64,000 nucleotides of DNA, taken from Silene conica. Taxonomy: Eukaryota; Streptophyta; Magnoliopsida; Caryophyllales; Caryophyllaceae. Of the stretch, positions 23,421 to 35,700 are shown piece after piece (the stretch's first letter is position 1; each line of letters starts with the position of its first letter). The notes below the pieces were generated by a model, which did not search any database, had not been told where the DNA came from, and saw only the letters and a program-made list of their open reading frames with translations. The stretch is from contig CM055312.2 in assembly GCA_029255685.2 (NCBI GenBank), positions 78,560,369-78,624,368 of the forward strand. Reading direction: 5' to 3'. Both the position numbers and the translations under genes were made by a program.

Positions 23421-24075
23421 CACTACAAAAAGATAGTGTTGTTGTGACGGAGACGGACACAAATGGTGTTGCAAATTATTGTTTGTGACGGAATTTGCAA
23501 CAGAATTGTTTTTTTTGATGAAATTTGCGACGAAGACTAATTTTCCAATCCCGCGAACAAAAAGTCAAATGGCGGGAAGGTTTGCAACGGAAATTCCGTC
23601 GTAAAGAAGGACTTTTGCGACGGAATATCCGTTGCATCTGAAAGTGGTGGAATTTTTTTTTGACCACCAGGTCAAAAAGTCAGTCAACCTTTGCGACGCA
23701 ATTCCGTCGCAAAAATTGATTGACCTTGGTCAAGGTCAAGTTCAGTCAACGTTTGCGACGACAAATCCGTCGCAAATATTTTCTGGCTTTGACCCAACCC
23801 TGGTAAAGGTTAAGGTCAGTCAATGTTTGTAGCGTACTTCCTGTCAAAATATAATCACTCGATTAATCTCGTCAAAAAGTCAGTCAACCTTTGCGACACA
23901 ATTCCCGTCGCAAAAATTGATTGACCCTGGTCAAGGTCAAGTTCAGTCAACGTTTGCGACGACAAATCCGTCGCAAATATTTTCTGGCTTTGACCCAACC
24001 CTGGTAAAGGTTAAGGTCTATCAATGTTTGCAGCGTACTTCCTGTCAAAATATAATCACTCGATTAATCTCGTCC
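23421..24075 (+). mobile_element. CACTA (En/Spm-type) transposon end fragment
   Basis: Starts CACTACAAAAAGATAGTG, the CACTA terminus, preceded by TTA. The following DNA is full of TTGCGACGGAA / TTCCGTCGCAA motifs in both orientations, the subterminal repeats of plant CACTA elements. The opposite TAGTG end was not found and no transposase is visible, so this is a truncated or deleted copy. Confidence 0.7.
23671..24071. repeat. 200-bp tandem duplication inside the CACTA fragment
   Basis: 23671-23870 and 23871-24071 are almost identical, both starting GTCAAAAAGTCAGTCAACC and ending GATTAATCTC. Differences include GACGCAATTCCG versus GACACAATTCCCG. A recent unequal-exchange or slippage event. 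Confidence 0.92.
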
Positions 24076-24510
24076 TTACCATTTTTGGGTCCTATGCGAT
24101 ATTTAAAAGATAAGCCACTATTAACAAAAACTTATTCTAATATACAAATCCTTGACAAATACTAAAACAAATTGATAATCGATAATTAAAGTAAGGTTCG
24201 TTAAAATGTAAAGTATTTATTTTTAAATATGATTATAATTTTATAAAATATCATTATTATATTCACATTGTCATGATGGTTAAATTAATTTCTAAAATGT
24301 AGTTGTGAGGGCTACATTCCGGGTTGTTACAATGGTATGTAAGAGATTGTTTCTATCACTGAACCACTAAACTTTAATTAAATATTAGCACATAAATAAA
24401 TATTTATAAGTTTTCCCCAGATTAACGGGGGTGAGGGTTCACCCCCATCACCCCCTATAAATCCGCCCATGAAGACAACCCTCATGCAAGGTTATCAACT
24501 AGGTCACTAA

Positions 24511-24972
24511 GACCATTTCTAAGCCAGGTCAATAGGTAGGTCATGACCTTGCTTGATCATGCTTAATGGCGCAATTAGAGTAAATAGTTTCTGACCTTTA
24601 AAGGTTAATTTGTGACCAAAACTAAAACTTTACGGAGTACTCCCTATTATTTAGGCACAAATTCTCCTTTAAACCGTCATTATCCGTTTTAATCATGCAT
24701 TAGAAAAAAATTGAAAAGCAGGCCTTCTATTAAGTAAGGTCACCCCATGACCTAGGTGAGTTGCCTTGTGACCTTCCACATGTCGTTATTTTATTTGTTG
24801 GATGCAAATGTAGATTACACAATTATGTTAGAAAGTGGAAAATGATTGGGTTAGTGACCTAAGTCGCGACGTTCTACTTGAAAGTGTAAACGTGGCTCAA
24901 GATAAATAATGTGAGATTAAGAGATAAAAGTGGATCACGACTTAGTTAACGAGACCTTGCTTGAGGGTGGTC
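24511..24972. mobile_element. MITE family A copy 3 (diverged), TAA duplication
   Basis: Ends GACCATTTCTAAGCCAGG and inverted GACCACCCTCAAGCAAGG, flanked by TAA at 24508-24510 and 24973-24975. Longer (462 bp) and more diverged than the other two copies, but keeps the AGGTCAATAGGTAGGTCA doubling and the GACCT-rich core. Confidence 0.7.
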
Positions 24973-25020
24973 TAAAAGATTCTTATTTTATAAATTGTTA
25001 TTAAGTAGTCAGTCATTACT

Positions 25021-26282
25021 AGGGTGGGTACTAACGAGCTGAGTCGAGCTGAGCTCGAACTTGGCCTAGCTCGACTTGTGCTCAAGAATCAGAATTTGAT
25101 CTCGCGCTTGTAAAAAATGTGCTCGCTATTAAAACGCGAGATCAGGCCAACCTCGAGCTCAAGTGTTTTTCATTCTTTAGATATTTTCAATAACAAGGTT
25201 CGAAATAAAGTGAATGTAAAACATTTTGCAAATCAGTACGACATTGATATATGTGATATAAGGATATAATTGTAATACTTTATTTTTATAAAGGGATATT
25301 TTCAATGTAACCTCGAGTTTTTTATTTTTCTATGTCGTACTCATATTTTTTTTAATTCTATAGTATAGCCTTAAACTCTATACATTAGTCTAAACAATGA
25401 CTTTATTTATTGGCTTCGCTAACTTAATTTCTTAATTGATCTATTAAATCATCTATTTAACATTTCAATTTTTTAATTACTCGACAACCTACGTTACTTC
25501 CTTACTTATTAATTCGCCGAATTATCATTAACTAACCAAATAGTATACGAGTCTAACTCAAATTCATCATATCGCTATTATAATTTCATGCTTAATAGTT
25601 AATAACAGAGGTTTTTAATAATAGTTTGTGCATATAAGAAGATGATACCACATTAATGAGTAAAAATAAATGTCAAATTACGATTGCTTTATAATGATAA
25701 AGTTAATGTAGATTTGAAGGAGGTCATTATCGAGAATAAGTAACAAGTTTAGGGGTATACCATAGAATTTCAAAAATATAGGGGTACAACATATATAAGC
25801 GAAAAACACTGGGTACATTGTAGAATATGTCTTTTATAAAATATGAGCAATATTTTATACTTCCTCCGTTCATATCCAAAGCGCATATATGCTTTTTGCA
25901 CAAATATTAAGAAAGATATTAAAAAACTATTAAAAGTACATTTGGAGGTGTGTAAGATGTTTTTTTATTAATTTAAATGTGATAGTGGATTATAGGTGGA
26001 CCATGGAGTGACATTTTATGTAGATAAATGGTTTCCATAAGGGTAGTTTAGTCATTTTGTTTTCTTTTTTAGGAAAGTGGTAGAGTGGATATGAATGGAT
26101 GAAAAAGGAATATATGTAGGTTTTATATGAATGGAGGAAGTATAATAACGCAAGTTCGTTCGAGTTAACATTTGCTTGAGTTGATTCGTGAAGCTCTTTA
26201 GTCGAGATTGTACAAGTTGATCTTTGACTGAGTTGATCTCAAATTATTCACAAGTTATTTCGTCTCATTAACGGTCCCAACT
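25021..26282. mobile_element. Probable hAT-like element interrupted by a Stowaway
   Basis: The left end AGGGTGGGTACTAACGAG and the right end (inverted TAGTTGGGACCGTTAATGAG) are similar. Flanks TCATTACT and TGATTACT agree at 7 of 8 bases. GAGCTCGA/GAGTTGA motifs crowd both ends. The Stowaway at 25860 lies inside. No transposase is visible. Confidence 0.45.
25860..26140. mobile_element. Stowaway MITE, TA duplication
   Basis: Ends CTTCCTCCGTTCATATCC and inverted CTTCCTCCATTCATAT with TA on each side. Length 281 bp, no coding. Nested in the hAT-like element. Confidence 0.8.
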
Positions 26283-28866
26283 ATGATTACTTTCCTTATA
26301 TTTTGAACTCTCCCTTAGAGAGTTCTAGTCTTCATTTCTTGTAATGTTTTTACATTCGTTCTCCTGGCATTTGATCCAATTTATATTCTACATCTGATGA
26401 AATATAGGTGAAGTAATTTGAAAATGTTTGAATTAGAACGAGGGAAGAGCATTATTGAGGAACTCCAAGGTCACACTAACTAGTTTACGAACCATTTTTA
26501 CTTTTAATCACCGATTAATTATCTTGACATACTTTTACCCTCTAAATTAGAAGGTCACGACCTAGATCACTGATCATTCATTTTTCTCTTCCTAACATTT
26601 TCAATTATTTCTCACATTCTCTACCCCACTTTTCTCTCTCTCACTTTACAATTATTTTCCTAACCTTTTATAAATTTTTTTGGTTTCTCCATCATTTCAT
26701 TTGAGGTTCCACTAAAATTAGGTCTTTAAATGACTATTTTGAGCACTAGTATTTTTGAAATACTTCCATAAAATTGCTTATTTGTTTAGTTTAATACATT
26801 GGAGATCTTAGCTTTTGTTCACTAGTTAACCTTGGAGGATAACCTTCATCATCATCGTTTAAACAAATCTTAGGCCTTAATTTATTTATTAAAAAAGCCA
26901 GAACGTAATTTGGACACGTCACCAGGAATACGATTGTTACGAGAATCCCAATCCTTAAGAAGCATAGATTAGGTTTAATACGGAGTGGTAGTAAATTAAT
27001 AAGCATGCACTAAAACCATGAGAAAATGACACGTAAATCGAGTAGCTTCCACTTAATTCTTAATAGAATTGCATTAAAAAGAGGGCTTCAAATAAGTTCC
27101 ACAATATCAATGTCAAACAACCGTATCAATGCTTTCATTGCTTTCAATCCCTTTTAGATAAAGTTACCAAATACAAAATTCCCACTTAATCGAATCCAAT
27201 AATCTTTAATGTTACAAAAATCAGTAGGACAAATCCAAAAAGAACCAATGCCAATTAACTACAAACAACGGTAGACCTTTCAAATTAAGCCCGACTAAGA
27301 CACCTCCTAGTAGAATCAACTTATAAAATTTAAACTAAGCGTTTACAGAATAAGACTTGACCCGACCTTTTTTATGAAGTTAAATCAAAATTACGTTCGG
27401 ACCTTAGTATGACTATTATAGTATACAATTACATTTTAAAAATATATTCTATCTAGTATACTTTATATAAAACGATTTTTGTAATAAATTCTTTTACAAT
27501 ATGAACTAGAGATGGCTATTAGCCAATCCACTCAGGGCACACAGAAGCTTGCCTCGACTCGCTCCTCTTCAAAGCCGGTTTGAGGTCGAACATTCATGGC
27601 AAGTCGCACACCCTATGCTTGCGGCTTGCCTAACGAAAAGGAAAAATAAAAAAAAAAATTGATCATGCTAGGCGGAGATAGCTAATGTCTGGTTCATAGA
27701 CAGAATTTAGATAGCTTAACCAATCTCTTATTATCGCTAGCCAGTTTAGAGAAAAATGACTGATCTAACCCAAATCCGACATGTAACCCCTCCGGTATGA
27801 ATTATAACGCTTGTATTAGTCATGATATTGTAATAAGGGGGTTATTCATTATTGTACACCATTACCATAGAGTAGTAGAATAATGTGTGATTATGTATTT
27901 TGTCCGGTTTAGGTAAATGGTATTAAGTGGATAAGTGTAGTAATTAGAGAATGAATAAATTAGTGGTCGAAAAAGAAACAAGGAGCTGAGAGAGTATCCA
28001 ATATTTAGAGAGAAAGGGTTTTGCTGAAAACGATATTATCCATCACAAGTTAAAAGCAAATATTTTCTTCTTCCAATAAGCTAGGTGGGATAACAAGTGG
28101 GAATAAATAAACTATTTTATGTATCGTCTTATTTACACTGTGTGAGATAAACACTATTCGTATTCAGTTTGTGACCGAATCGGTGATACAGAAGTGCGTC
28201 CAAAAATTAGCAAGAAAAGGTGCAGGACCAGTTTACCCAGCTCAGCTTTTAACCTAGAATACTTGTGACACAATGACACGAGTCACGTGCAACGCAGATG
28301 GAACATGGGAGTGGGTCCCACTCCCACAGTTAAACCTAGGGTGCGCTGCTCTGGGTTATGAGTCATGAATCATGAGTGGGTTATTCTTGGAGGCTGTGGT
28401 CCGTGGTCAGCGCCAGCTGTCAAGCATGGCTAACTTCAACTTAACCTGCAGCCAATAACCATTGGTAAATGGGTTAGGTCTACTTTGGGAAACGGGTTAG
28501 GTCCAACGGTTTTCAGAAGTACCCAACTTAAAGGAACTGCCTCGACATACAAACTTGTCTTTCTTGGACTACAACATCCTTCTAATCGTTTAATATTAGC
28601 CACCTCATAACCTATAAGACCCACTTTTGCTTTTTTAGACGGTTTTAATTTACACGGAAATTGCTACAAGTATTTTTTAATAACAGTGACTATTTAATGA
28701 TAAATGGCTATAAATAAATTTTAATTAACACGAAAAAAATATTGCTATTTTATAATAAAAGAGATTATTTAATTAACACATTTTTAGTATTTTTTTGTCA
28801 AACGCGACTTTTTAGCCAACTTTCTACAACTTTCTGGTCACTTCTAATAGGGTGACTTTTTTTCTT
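26283..28866. other. Intergenic, no gene seen
   Basis: AT-rich. 26400-26740 carries GGTCAC/GACC motifs reminiscent of MITE family A. 27500-27780 has GC-richer stretches without an open frame. A minus-strand open frame at 26791-27006 has no recognisable features. 28240-28620 is of average composition with no splice-consistent coding. Confidence 0.35.
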
Positions 28867-29400
28867 TATTTGAAATAATAAACGAGATCGGTTTGAGGCG
28901 TTCTTGATCTCGTTGGAAAGGTGGGAGTAGAGACTTTTCAGGAGTTAGCAACACGGTGGTCAAAGTGCGGTGGTCAAAGTGGCCTTCTATGGGGTCGATT
29001 GGTGCATAAAATAAGGTTAGTCAGAGAAAGGGTGTAAGTCTGGGTTTACAATTGGAGGTCAAAGGTTTTACGTGACACTTTTAATGGAGTTATGATGTGT
29101 TGTTTTGGTATGAAATTTGGTATGTACACTGAGGGGAAGTACAAAGTATGTCGTAGTTGTGTTGTCTGTAGTGGTTGTTGGTTGCAAATGTTGGTTCGAA
29201 GGAAGTGAATTGATCCACGACAAAATCTTACTTTGCCTTACATCAACCTCCTATGACCAACCTTACTTTACAAACCAATTCTACCCCCCACATAAGGCCA
29301 CATTTGACCACCGTGTTAACAATCGCTAGAAAGCATGAACTCCCACCTTTCTAACGAGCTCAAAAATAACTCAAACCGACTTCGTTTGCTATCTCAAATA
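28867..29400. repeat. Fold-back repeat with ~60-bp arms
   Basis: 28867-28927 and 29340-29400 are imperfect inverted copies (about 80% by eye), sharing ACGAG.TCGGTTTGAG and CTCGTT.GAAAGGTGGGA. GGTGGTCAAA motifs just inside the left arm are answered by TTTGACCACCGTG on the right. Looks like a fold-back or MITE-type element; no target duplication found. Confidence 0.65.
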
Positions 29401-32400
29401 TCGATTGAAAGTTATACCATTACAAGTGGTCAAACCCTAACCAAAATGTCTTGTTTGAGTAGCCAAATTATGAGTTACAATGTTAAACTCTTTAGGCATA
29501 AAGGGAAATAGTAAGTCTTGCTTGTGACGGGTCACCATTTGTGACGGATATTTTGTGAGATAAAATGGATACAAAATGAGTTAGTGGAGAAAGGGGATCA
29601 CGTAAATAGTGTCGGAGAGAGAGAAAAAAAAGTGGGTATTTTGTGAGAGGAAACGGTATCCGTCACAAGGCCGTCACTAAAGAATTTGTGAAAGGAAAAA
29701 ATAAAACGATTAAAAAATCAAAGAGAAAAATACTTACAATTTTCGAGAATGTACCCTCATAGAGTCATCAACTCCTTATTTATGGTATTACAAAGAACAC
29801 TAATTCTCCTGTACGACGGCCTCAAGCCATTGTTTTTTGCAAAATGTGACCATTTGTGATAAAAAGTACCCATTTTTATATAAATAGTGACCACTTTTGA
29901 AAAATATGTCATTTTTCAAACAAAAAAATTGGTCACTATTTAGTCAAAAGTGGTCACTACTCATTAAAATGCGACCGTCGTAAAGTAGAATTTGCGTACA
30001 AAAAATAAGAATAAAACCCAACGTAGGAAATTGCTATTTGGTCCGTAACCCAAAATGCTTCTATTTCACAAGACAAAAAGCTCAATAGGATTATTAACCA
30101 TTTTCTATCATTTCCATTTTATCTTCTCTTTATTTCTTTTAACTCTTTAATTTTGTCTCTCACAGTTTAGATTTTATTTTGTGACAGTTTGACAATTCTA
30201 ATTTAATATGAAAAATAATTACTTATCAAAATGGGAATAGAAAAAGAATTAAAAATAGTAACTGATTCGATGTGAGAAAATAGAGGACAAAAACCAAAGT
30301 TATAAATGGAATTGAACGATTAACATATCAACATCTGATTGAGAACTCCGAAATGCTAATAAAAAAGAGAAATACAAAAGTTTAGAGAAAACTTTAGAGA
30401 GATCATATTTCGATAATATTAACTAGAGACCTCTCACATGTTATTGAGCGAAAGACGATCTCTCAGAATACTTACTGAGAGAGAAATACCTAACTCCGCC
30501 ACATCTCCGCCCAAATCCGGTGGATGATGACGTCTCTTAATAAAACAGCGTGATTTGATTAAGAAAAACATTCCCAAAATGCAAATAACTCAACTATAGT
30601 AAGCTAAAAACGGAATAAAAACATTCCCAAAATGCAAATAACTCGACTATAGTAAGCTAAAAACAGAATATGGGTATTTGCTGGTAATCGGAAAGGAGTT
30701 ATCGTTTATCTTGATTGATTGAATAAATCTATTCTCTTAATGGGGCTAAATACAGTATTTATAGGTATTGAATTATGACGAAACATACGGAAAGTTACTC
30801 AAATGACTAGAGACTACATCAAGTATGTGCATTCTACACAATTCACGGGAGATTTGCCAGTATGAAACCATATCTTCAGGTGTTAACACATGGATACGAG
30901 TATGAATAGAATGTATGATCCATAAACCTCTTTTACTCCATTTTACAAAAGCCTCAACACATTTGAATAATGTTCTTGAGACGACATTTTGGTATTGAAA
31001 GGACTAACAAGCAAAAGCAAAATCTATGAAGAAATCCAGAGTAGTTGGCATAGTACAACACAAAATCCATATTACAGGTTGTTGGATTGTTGGTCCCTCA
31101 GTGAGTTGGAGAATCTTCAATGTGAGACACTTCCAAACAGACTTCTGCAAGCATGGTCCATATTCGGCCTGTCCGATATATTGGGCGGTGTAAAGGAAAG
31201 AATAGGGATAAGGATAACCTGTTGACAATAACAAGGGAATGTCATCACCCATCACAATTCATCTTGTCCCCCATAACTGAGGTTATCATTTCAACATCAC
31301 CATGGAAAAAGAAATGCATGAAGCCACACCATTTGCATCCATCTCGAATCTCGATTGAAGGTATGATTGAGGTGTACCGCTTGGTTAAGATGAAGGTATT
31401 AATGTTGGTGCTTCATTAAAACATGATGGAAGATGAAAATAAAACAGTTTCAACTATATGATACCCTTCCAGTGAGAAATAACAAAATCTCCGGAACAAG
31501 TTGTCCAAGGCTCACAATATAAAAGATATCAGCTAAGCGTAACTAGTAAAGTAACTAATACTGACTATAACATCATTGAGGGGTAACTCCATGACCTAGA
31601 TTCGAGAACCTATTGATATGTACCTAATGGCTTGACCCTCTAGAAAAGGCTCATGTTACAATACCTGGGATGTACCTATTGGCTTGACCATGAATTCCAA
31701 ATCTTTCACTTTTAAAAGGGTACCAAAACTAGAGCATCGATGCCGACCAGTAACTCAAGACATTGCTTTTGGAAGAGTTGGTTTACACTGCCTATCCCCA
31801 AACTTGGTGTTAATAATATACATGGGAATTTGAAACCAAACAAAATAAACGAAAATCAGATTTCAGTTAATGTTAAAACTTTGGGAATTATACAATTACA
31901 GTCTATTAGACTATTCAAGTGCATCCCAGAAGCAATGTATTTCTTCGTAAGATAGAATTCCTTGTGTACCAAGTTGTTTGTGCCATGGCCCATGGGAACT
32001 TGAGAGTTGGGACTCACACTATCCTTTCATGTCTCAAGTTGTCGAACAACTAGGGGTTAAAACTCGGAAGTCCATAATTTGATAGCTCGAGTAGACTAAC
32101 TACCCACTCTTATCTCATAACAAAGAGGTACTTGCCAAAGCCAATCATGCAACTTCTTGTAAATTTCGCCCATGAACTTCAACTAATGTTACTATGGAAG
32201 AAGATGAGCAATACCATGATGTTCAAACAATAAGTGAACAAACCTTTATGTTTCGCTGAGCGCAATAAAAAGATAACATCTAGCAAGCAATCAAGTTTGC
32301 AAAAACAAATAACAATCTGGTTTCCTTTATAACGTTCCATCTCTCCTGCTTGCAAGGAGAGAGGGGACCAACATGTACTCATGCAGTATCATTTTGATGC
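29401..32400. other. Intergenic region downstream of SYF2
   Basis: 29513-29690 is bounded by CTTGTGACGGGTCACC and CCGTCACAAGGCCGTCAC, a worn MITE. 29800-30000 shows CGACGGCC / GACCGTCGT flanks of another. 30568-30669 is a 53-bp tandem duplication (ACATTCCCAAAATGCAAATA). 30989-32380 has slightly higher GC and several short open frames on both strands, but none forms a family I recognise; it may be untranslated transcript or decayed sequence. Confidence 0.4.
30568..30669. repeat. 53-bp tandem duplication
   Basis: Two units starting ACATTCCCAAAATGCAAATA at 30568 and 30621, differing at only a few positions (CAACTATAG versus CGACTATAG). Confidence 0.9.
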
Positions 32401-32729
32401 TTGTATTATATCCACACAGATTAGTGGCAGGCGTGATCAATTAAACAGGGCGCAGGTATCATATCAAGAAGCACACCAAAACTACAGGTGCTTTAAACAT
32501 GGATATGATCAGATCAAATCATTCAGTAATGCCCAGGTGGCGATGCATCAGAACGTAAACAACCTGACACAATGAAAATAATAATAAAAAAAATATATAT
32601 CCGAGAAATCGTTTCTCAAAAAGATATCCCTATGAAGTAGATGAGATCAGACGATCAAACTTAAAAGGGGCAGTGAGTGGCGATAAGCAAGATAAGAAGT
32701 CAAGGATAAAAATCAATTGATCGAATACC

Positions 32730-35700
32730 TTAATCAGGCAATGCAGTTCCCCTTTCGAGATTGTTCTTGATCTCCAGCGTATATTTACCAAACGCCCGTT
32801 CAATTTTCTTGTTGAAGTGCTCATTACGGTCATTAATAGAATCAATATCCTTGTCCTCGTGAAACTTCCTCCTCCTGCTAAATGATGTACGCTTCTCCTC
32901 TCTATCTTTGAGCTCCTTAACCATCTTTTCAACTTTGTCTTCTGATGTCTTTGGAGCCTGTACAACAAGAAAAACTGTAATTAACTAAAACTCTCAAATG
33001 AATGAACTATGAAGCAACGCACATACATAGGCATTAACAAAAAAAATATTATAAATAGATTTCAATTCTCCAGCAGTTTACCTTTCCATATTGAAGGCTT
33101 GAAGCCTCACGATAAAACTCAGGATCCTCTTCTTTCATCTTGTTATATTCTTCAAGGTCTATGGATATGTTCTTTGTCCGCTTCTTGTATGCATTGTACA
33201 ATGTTTTTTGATTAAAAACTGCATCATAGACCATTTAGTAAGCATAAAGATTTTCAGGAGACGATCACTAAAAATCTCCACAGTCGCACTAATTACCAAA
33301 GAACTTTCACAAATATTTAACATGCTATGAAATCATATTATGAACAATAATCTTCCACGGTAGGCGAATAAATTCCGAAAGTAGTATGGAGAATCTTTTA
33401 GCACAGTGCCTGCTGCCTGACAGGGCTTGGTGTTACTTTTAAATGTTGAAGTGGCAAGTGACAGCAATCAAAAATAAACACCTTGGCTTAACTCAGCAAT
33501 TGCAATGTCTCACTTATCTGACAAGCCCAGCTACAGCAAGAATGCAAGCAAACATACAAGAATGGAGATCACATAAACCCAACAAACCAGTATACAGCAG
33601 CTCTTATCAACAACAGTAATGACGCTACAAGCATTCCAGTGAATACACACATCACACCCATCAACTGTAACACAATCCCCAAAAAGTCCATTTTTACCCC
33701 AGTTCACGGGCAACTTTTCTAATTTACTAAATGATGTCGGGAAATTATTAGACAGCAATCAAGAAGCACAAGGTGTGATTATAGTTGTAAGATCACGTGC
33801 TGAAACAAAGCTAGGTAACCTATAAAAAAACACGGTATCAATTAAGACTATGATTACCACCCGAATAATAGAAGATAAAAAATTCTAGACATACCATCCC
33901 AGCCGCTTGGAGCGGGCGCTTTCTCCCATTTCTTATATTTTTGCTCTGCCGCTTCTTGTGTATCAAGCATGTATGCTTTTTTCATATCCAAATTATTAGC
34001 TTCTAAAAGCCTGCCCACTTTTTTCTTCCTTTCCTCGAGCCATTTTTCTTTAGACACACCCCTCGACTCAGTAGGAGCTTCCATTCTTTTCTTCTCCGCC
34101 ACCATAGCTGTCTGATTGGCTTTTCTGGCTTCATTCTGCGCAAAATGCCACGTGCATAGGTAAAAGCAACACATAAACGCACCAATCATTTAGAATCAGA
34201 GAACAACTAAGCTAGCAACAACTTAACCTGAAGTCTATATAATACTCACCATTTTAAGCCTCAGTTCAAACAGCCTTTTCTGTCTCCCAGTTAGGTTACT
34301 GCCATCCTCTTCTTTGAAGTCCTCCGGAGGTTGGTCGTCAACATGTTCTTCATTTCTAACTCCCTCATGCGGTAGTTCAATTTCATCAGGAGATACATCA
34401 ACATTAGTGCGACTGCCACTAGCTTCTTCTAATTCTGAAACATACATCCATATGAGCAATTATATACTTCCTCCATTCAAATCCACTCTACCACTTTACT
34501 TTTTCACATTTGCCAACGCGTGTTTTACGCGATAAATATCGTTAGCTACCTATTTGTGAAAATTATAAAAAGTAGATATTTTTAATGTTCTCGTAAAGAC
34601 GAATCAAACAAGATCCCACATGAATATATTTTAACTTATGCATTGAGCAGAAATCGAAGTTAAATGCTTACTCATGAATAGTGTGTAAAAGTAAAAGTAA
34701 AAGTTGTAGATTGGATTTGAATGGAGGAAGTAATACGGAGTAGTTTTTTCCAGGCGTCAATCTCATCAGTTCCCACAACTTTTTAAAGAAAAAATAAATA
34801 TTTCCTCTTTGGTGCCTACAGGTTTCACTAATTGAACTTTGGTCACATTAGGTTTTGAAAATGTCACACTTTGATGACCAAAAGTGCAGCACTACTAAAA
34901 TTTGATCACAAACATATATTTTAAGTATAGTAAAGTTCTATCTCCATTCAAGTCATTTCACTATGCTATTGAAAATTTTCCTAAAATATTTGAAAAATGT
35001 AGTGAAATGTACCAAACAGAAGTAGTTTTTTTTTCACAAAATTATGGGAAACACTGAATTAATATTTACTTTGGTGTTTGCTCTTTAGTATGGTAAGAAA
35101 ATGTCATTAACTTGGATGAAATTTGAGTATTTTACATCTTTTTTTACCACGTAAAAAAAATCTCCACACTTCGTATCACCAAGGTGAAAAATAACTAAAG
35201 CCTCAGAGCATCAACACGAATTTAACCGAGGACACAAAAGGTGGAATTTTTTCATGTATTTATGCCCAAAAAATGGAAAAATAGCTATGATTTGAAAATT
35301 CAACTAAAGAACAATGCTTTTGGAATTAAGCTAATAGTAAAACTCTAATTTACTTTGGCAACTGGCTTTTGGCATGTCACGCCGGAATCTGAGTGAGTAG
35401 CATTGCATTGCAGATGCATTATTTTGATGGGCATAGACAAGTTGTACGGAGTATTTATTGATCGGAGTAGCTTTATTATGTAAGTTCTTTAGTCTTAATC
35501 AGTATGTTGAGAGATTTAAAAAAAAAAAAATCACATGTTGCTGTGTCATATTACAGCTCTTTTTACTTTCGAACAATAATTCAAATTTCTATTACTGCTT
35601 CCCACTCAGACATTTTTTATTAAAAAACAAATTTCTAAATAACGCATAATTTTATATACCATTTCGCTGTTTTTTTCTTCAACTTTTTTTCAACTTTTTC

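Noticed and set aside
26791-27006. 71-residue minus-strand frame
   Set aside because: No recognisable family, no flanking exons, AT-rich surroundings.
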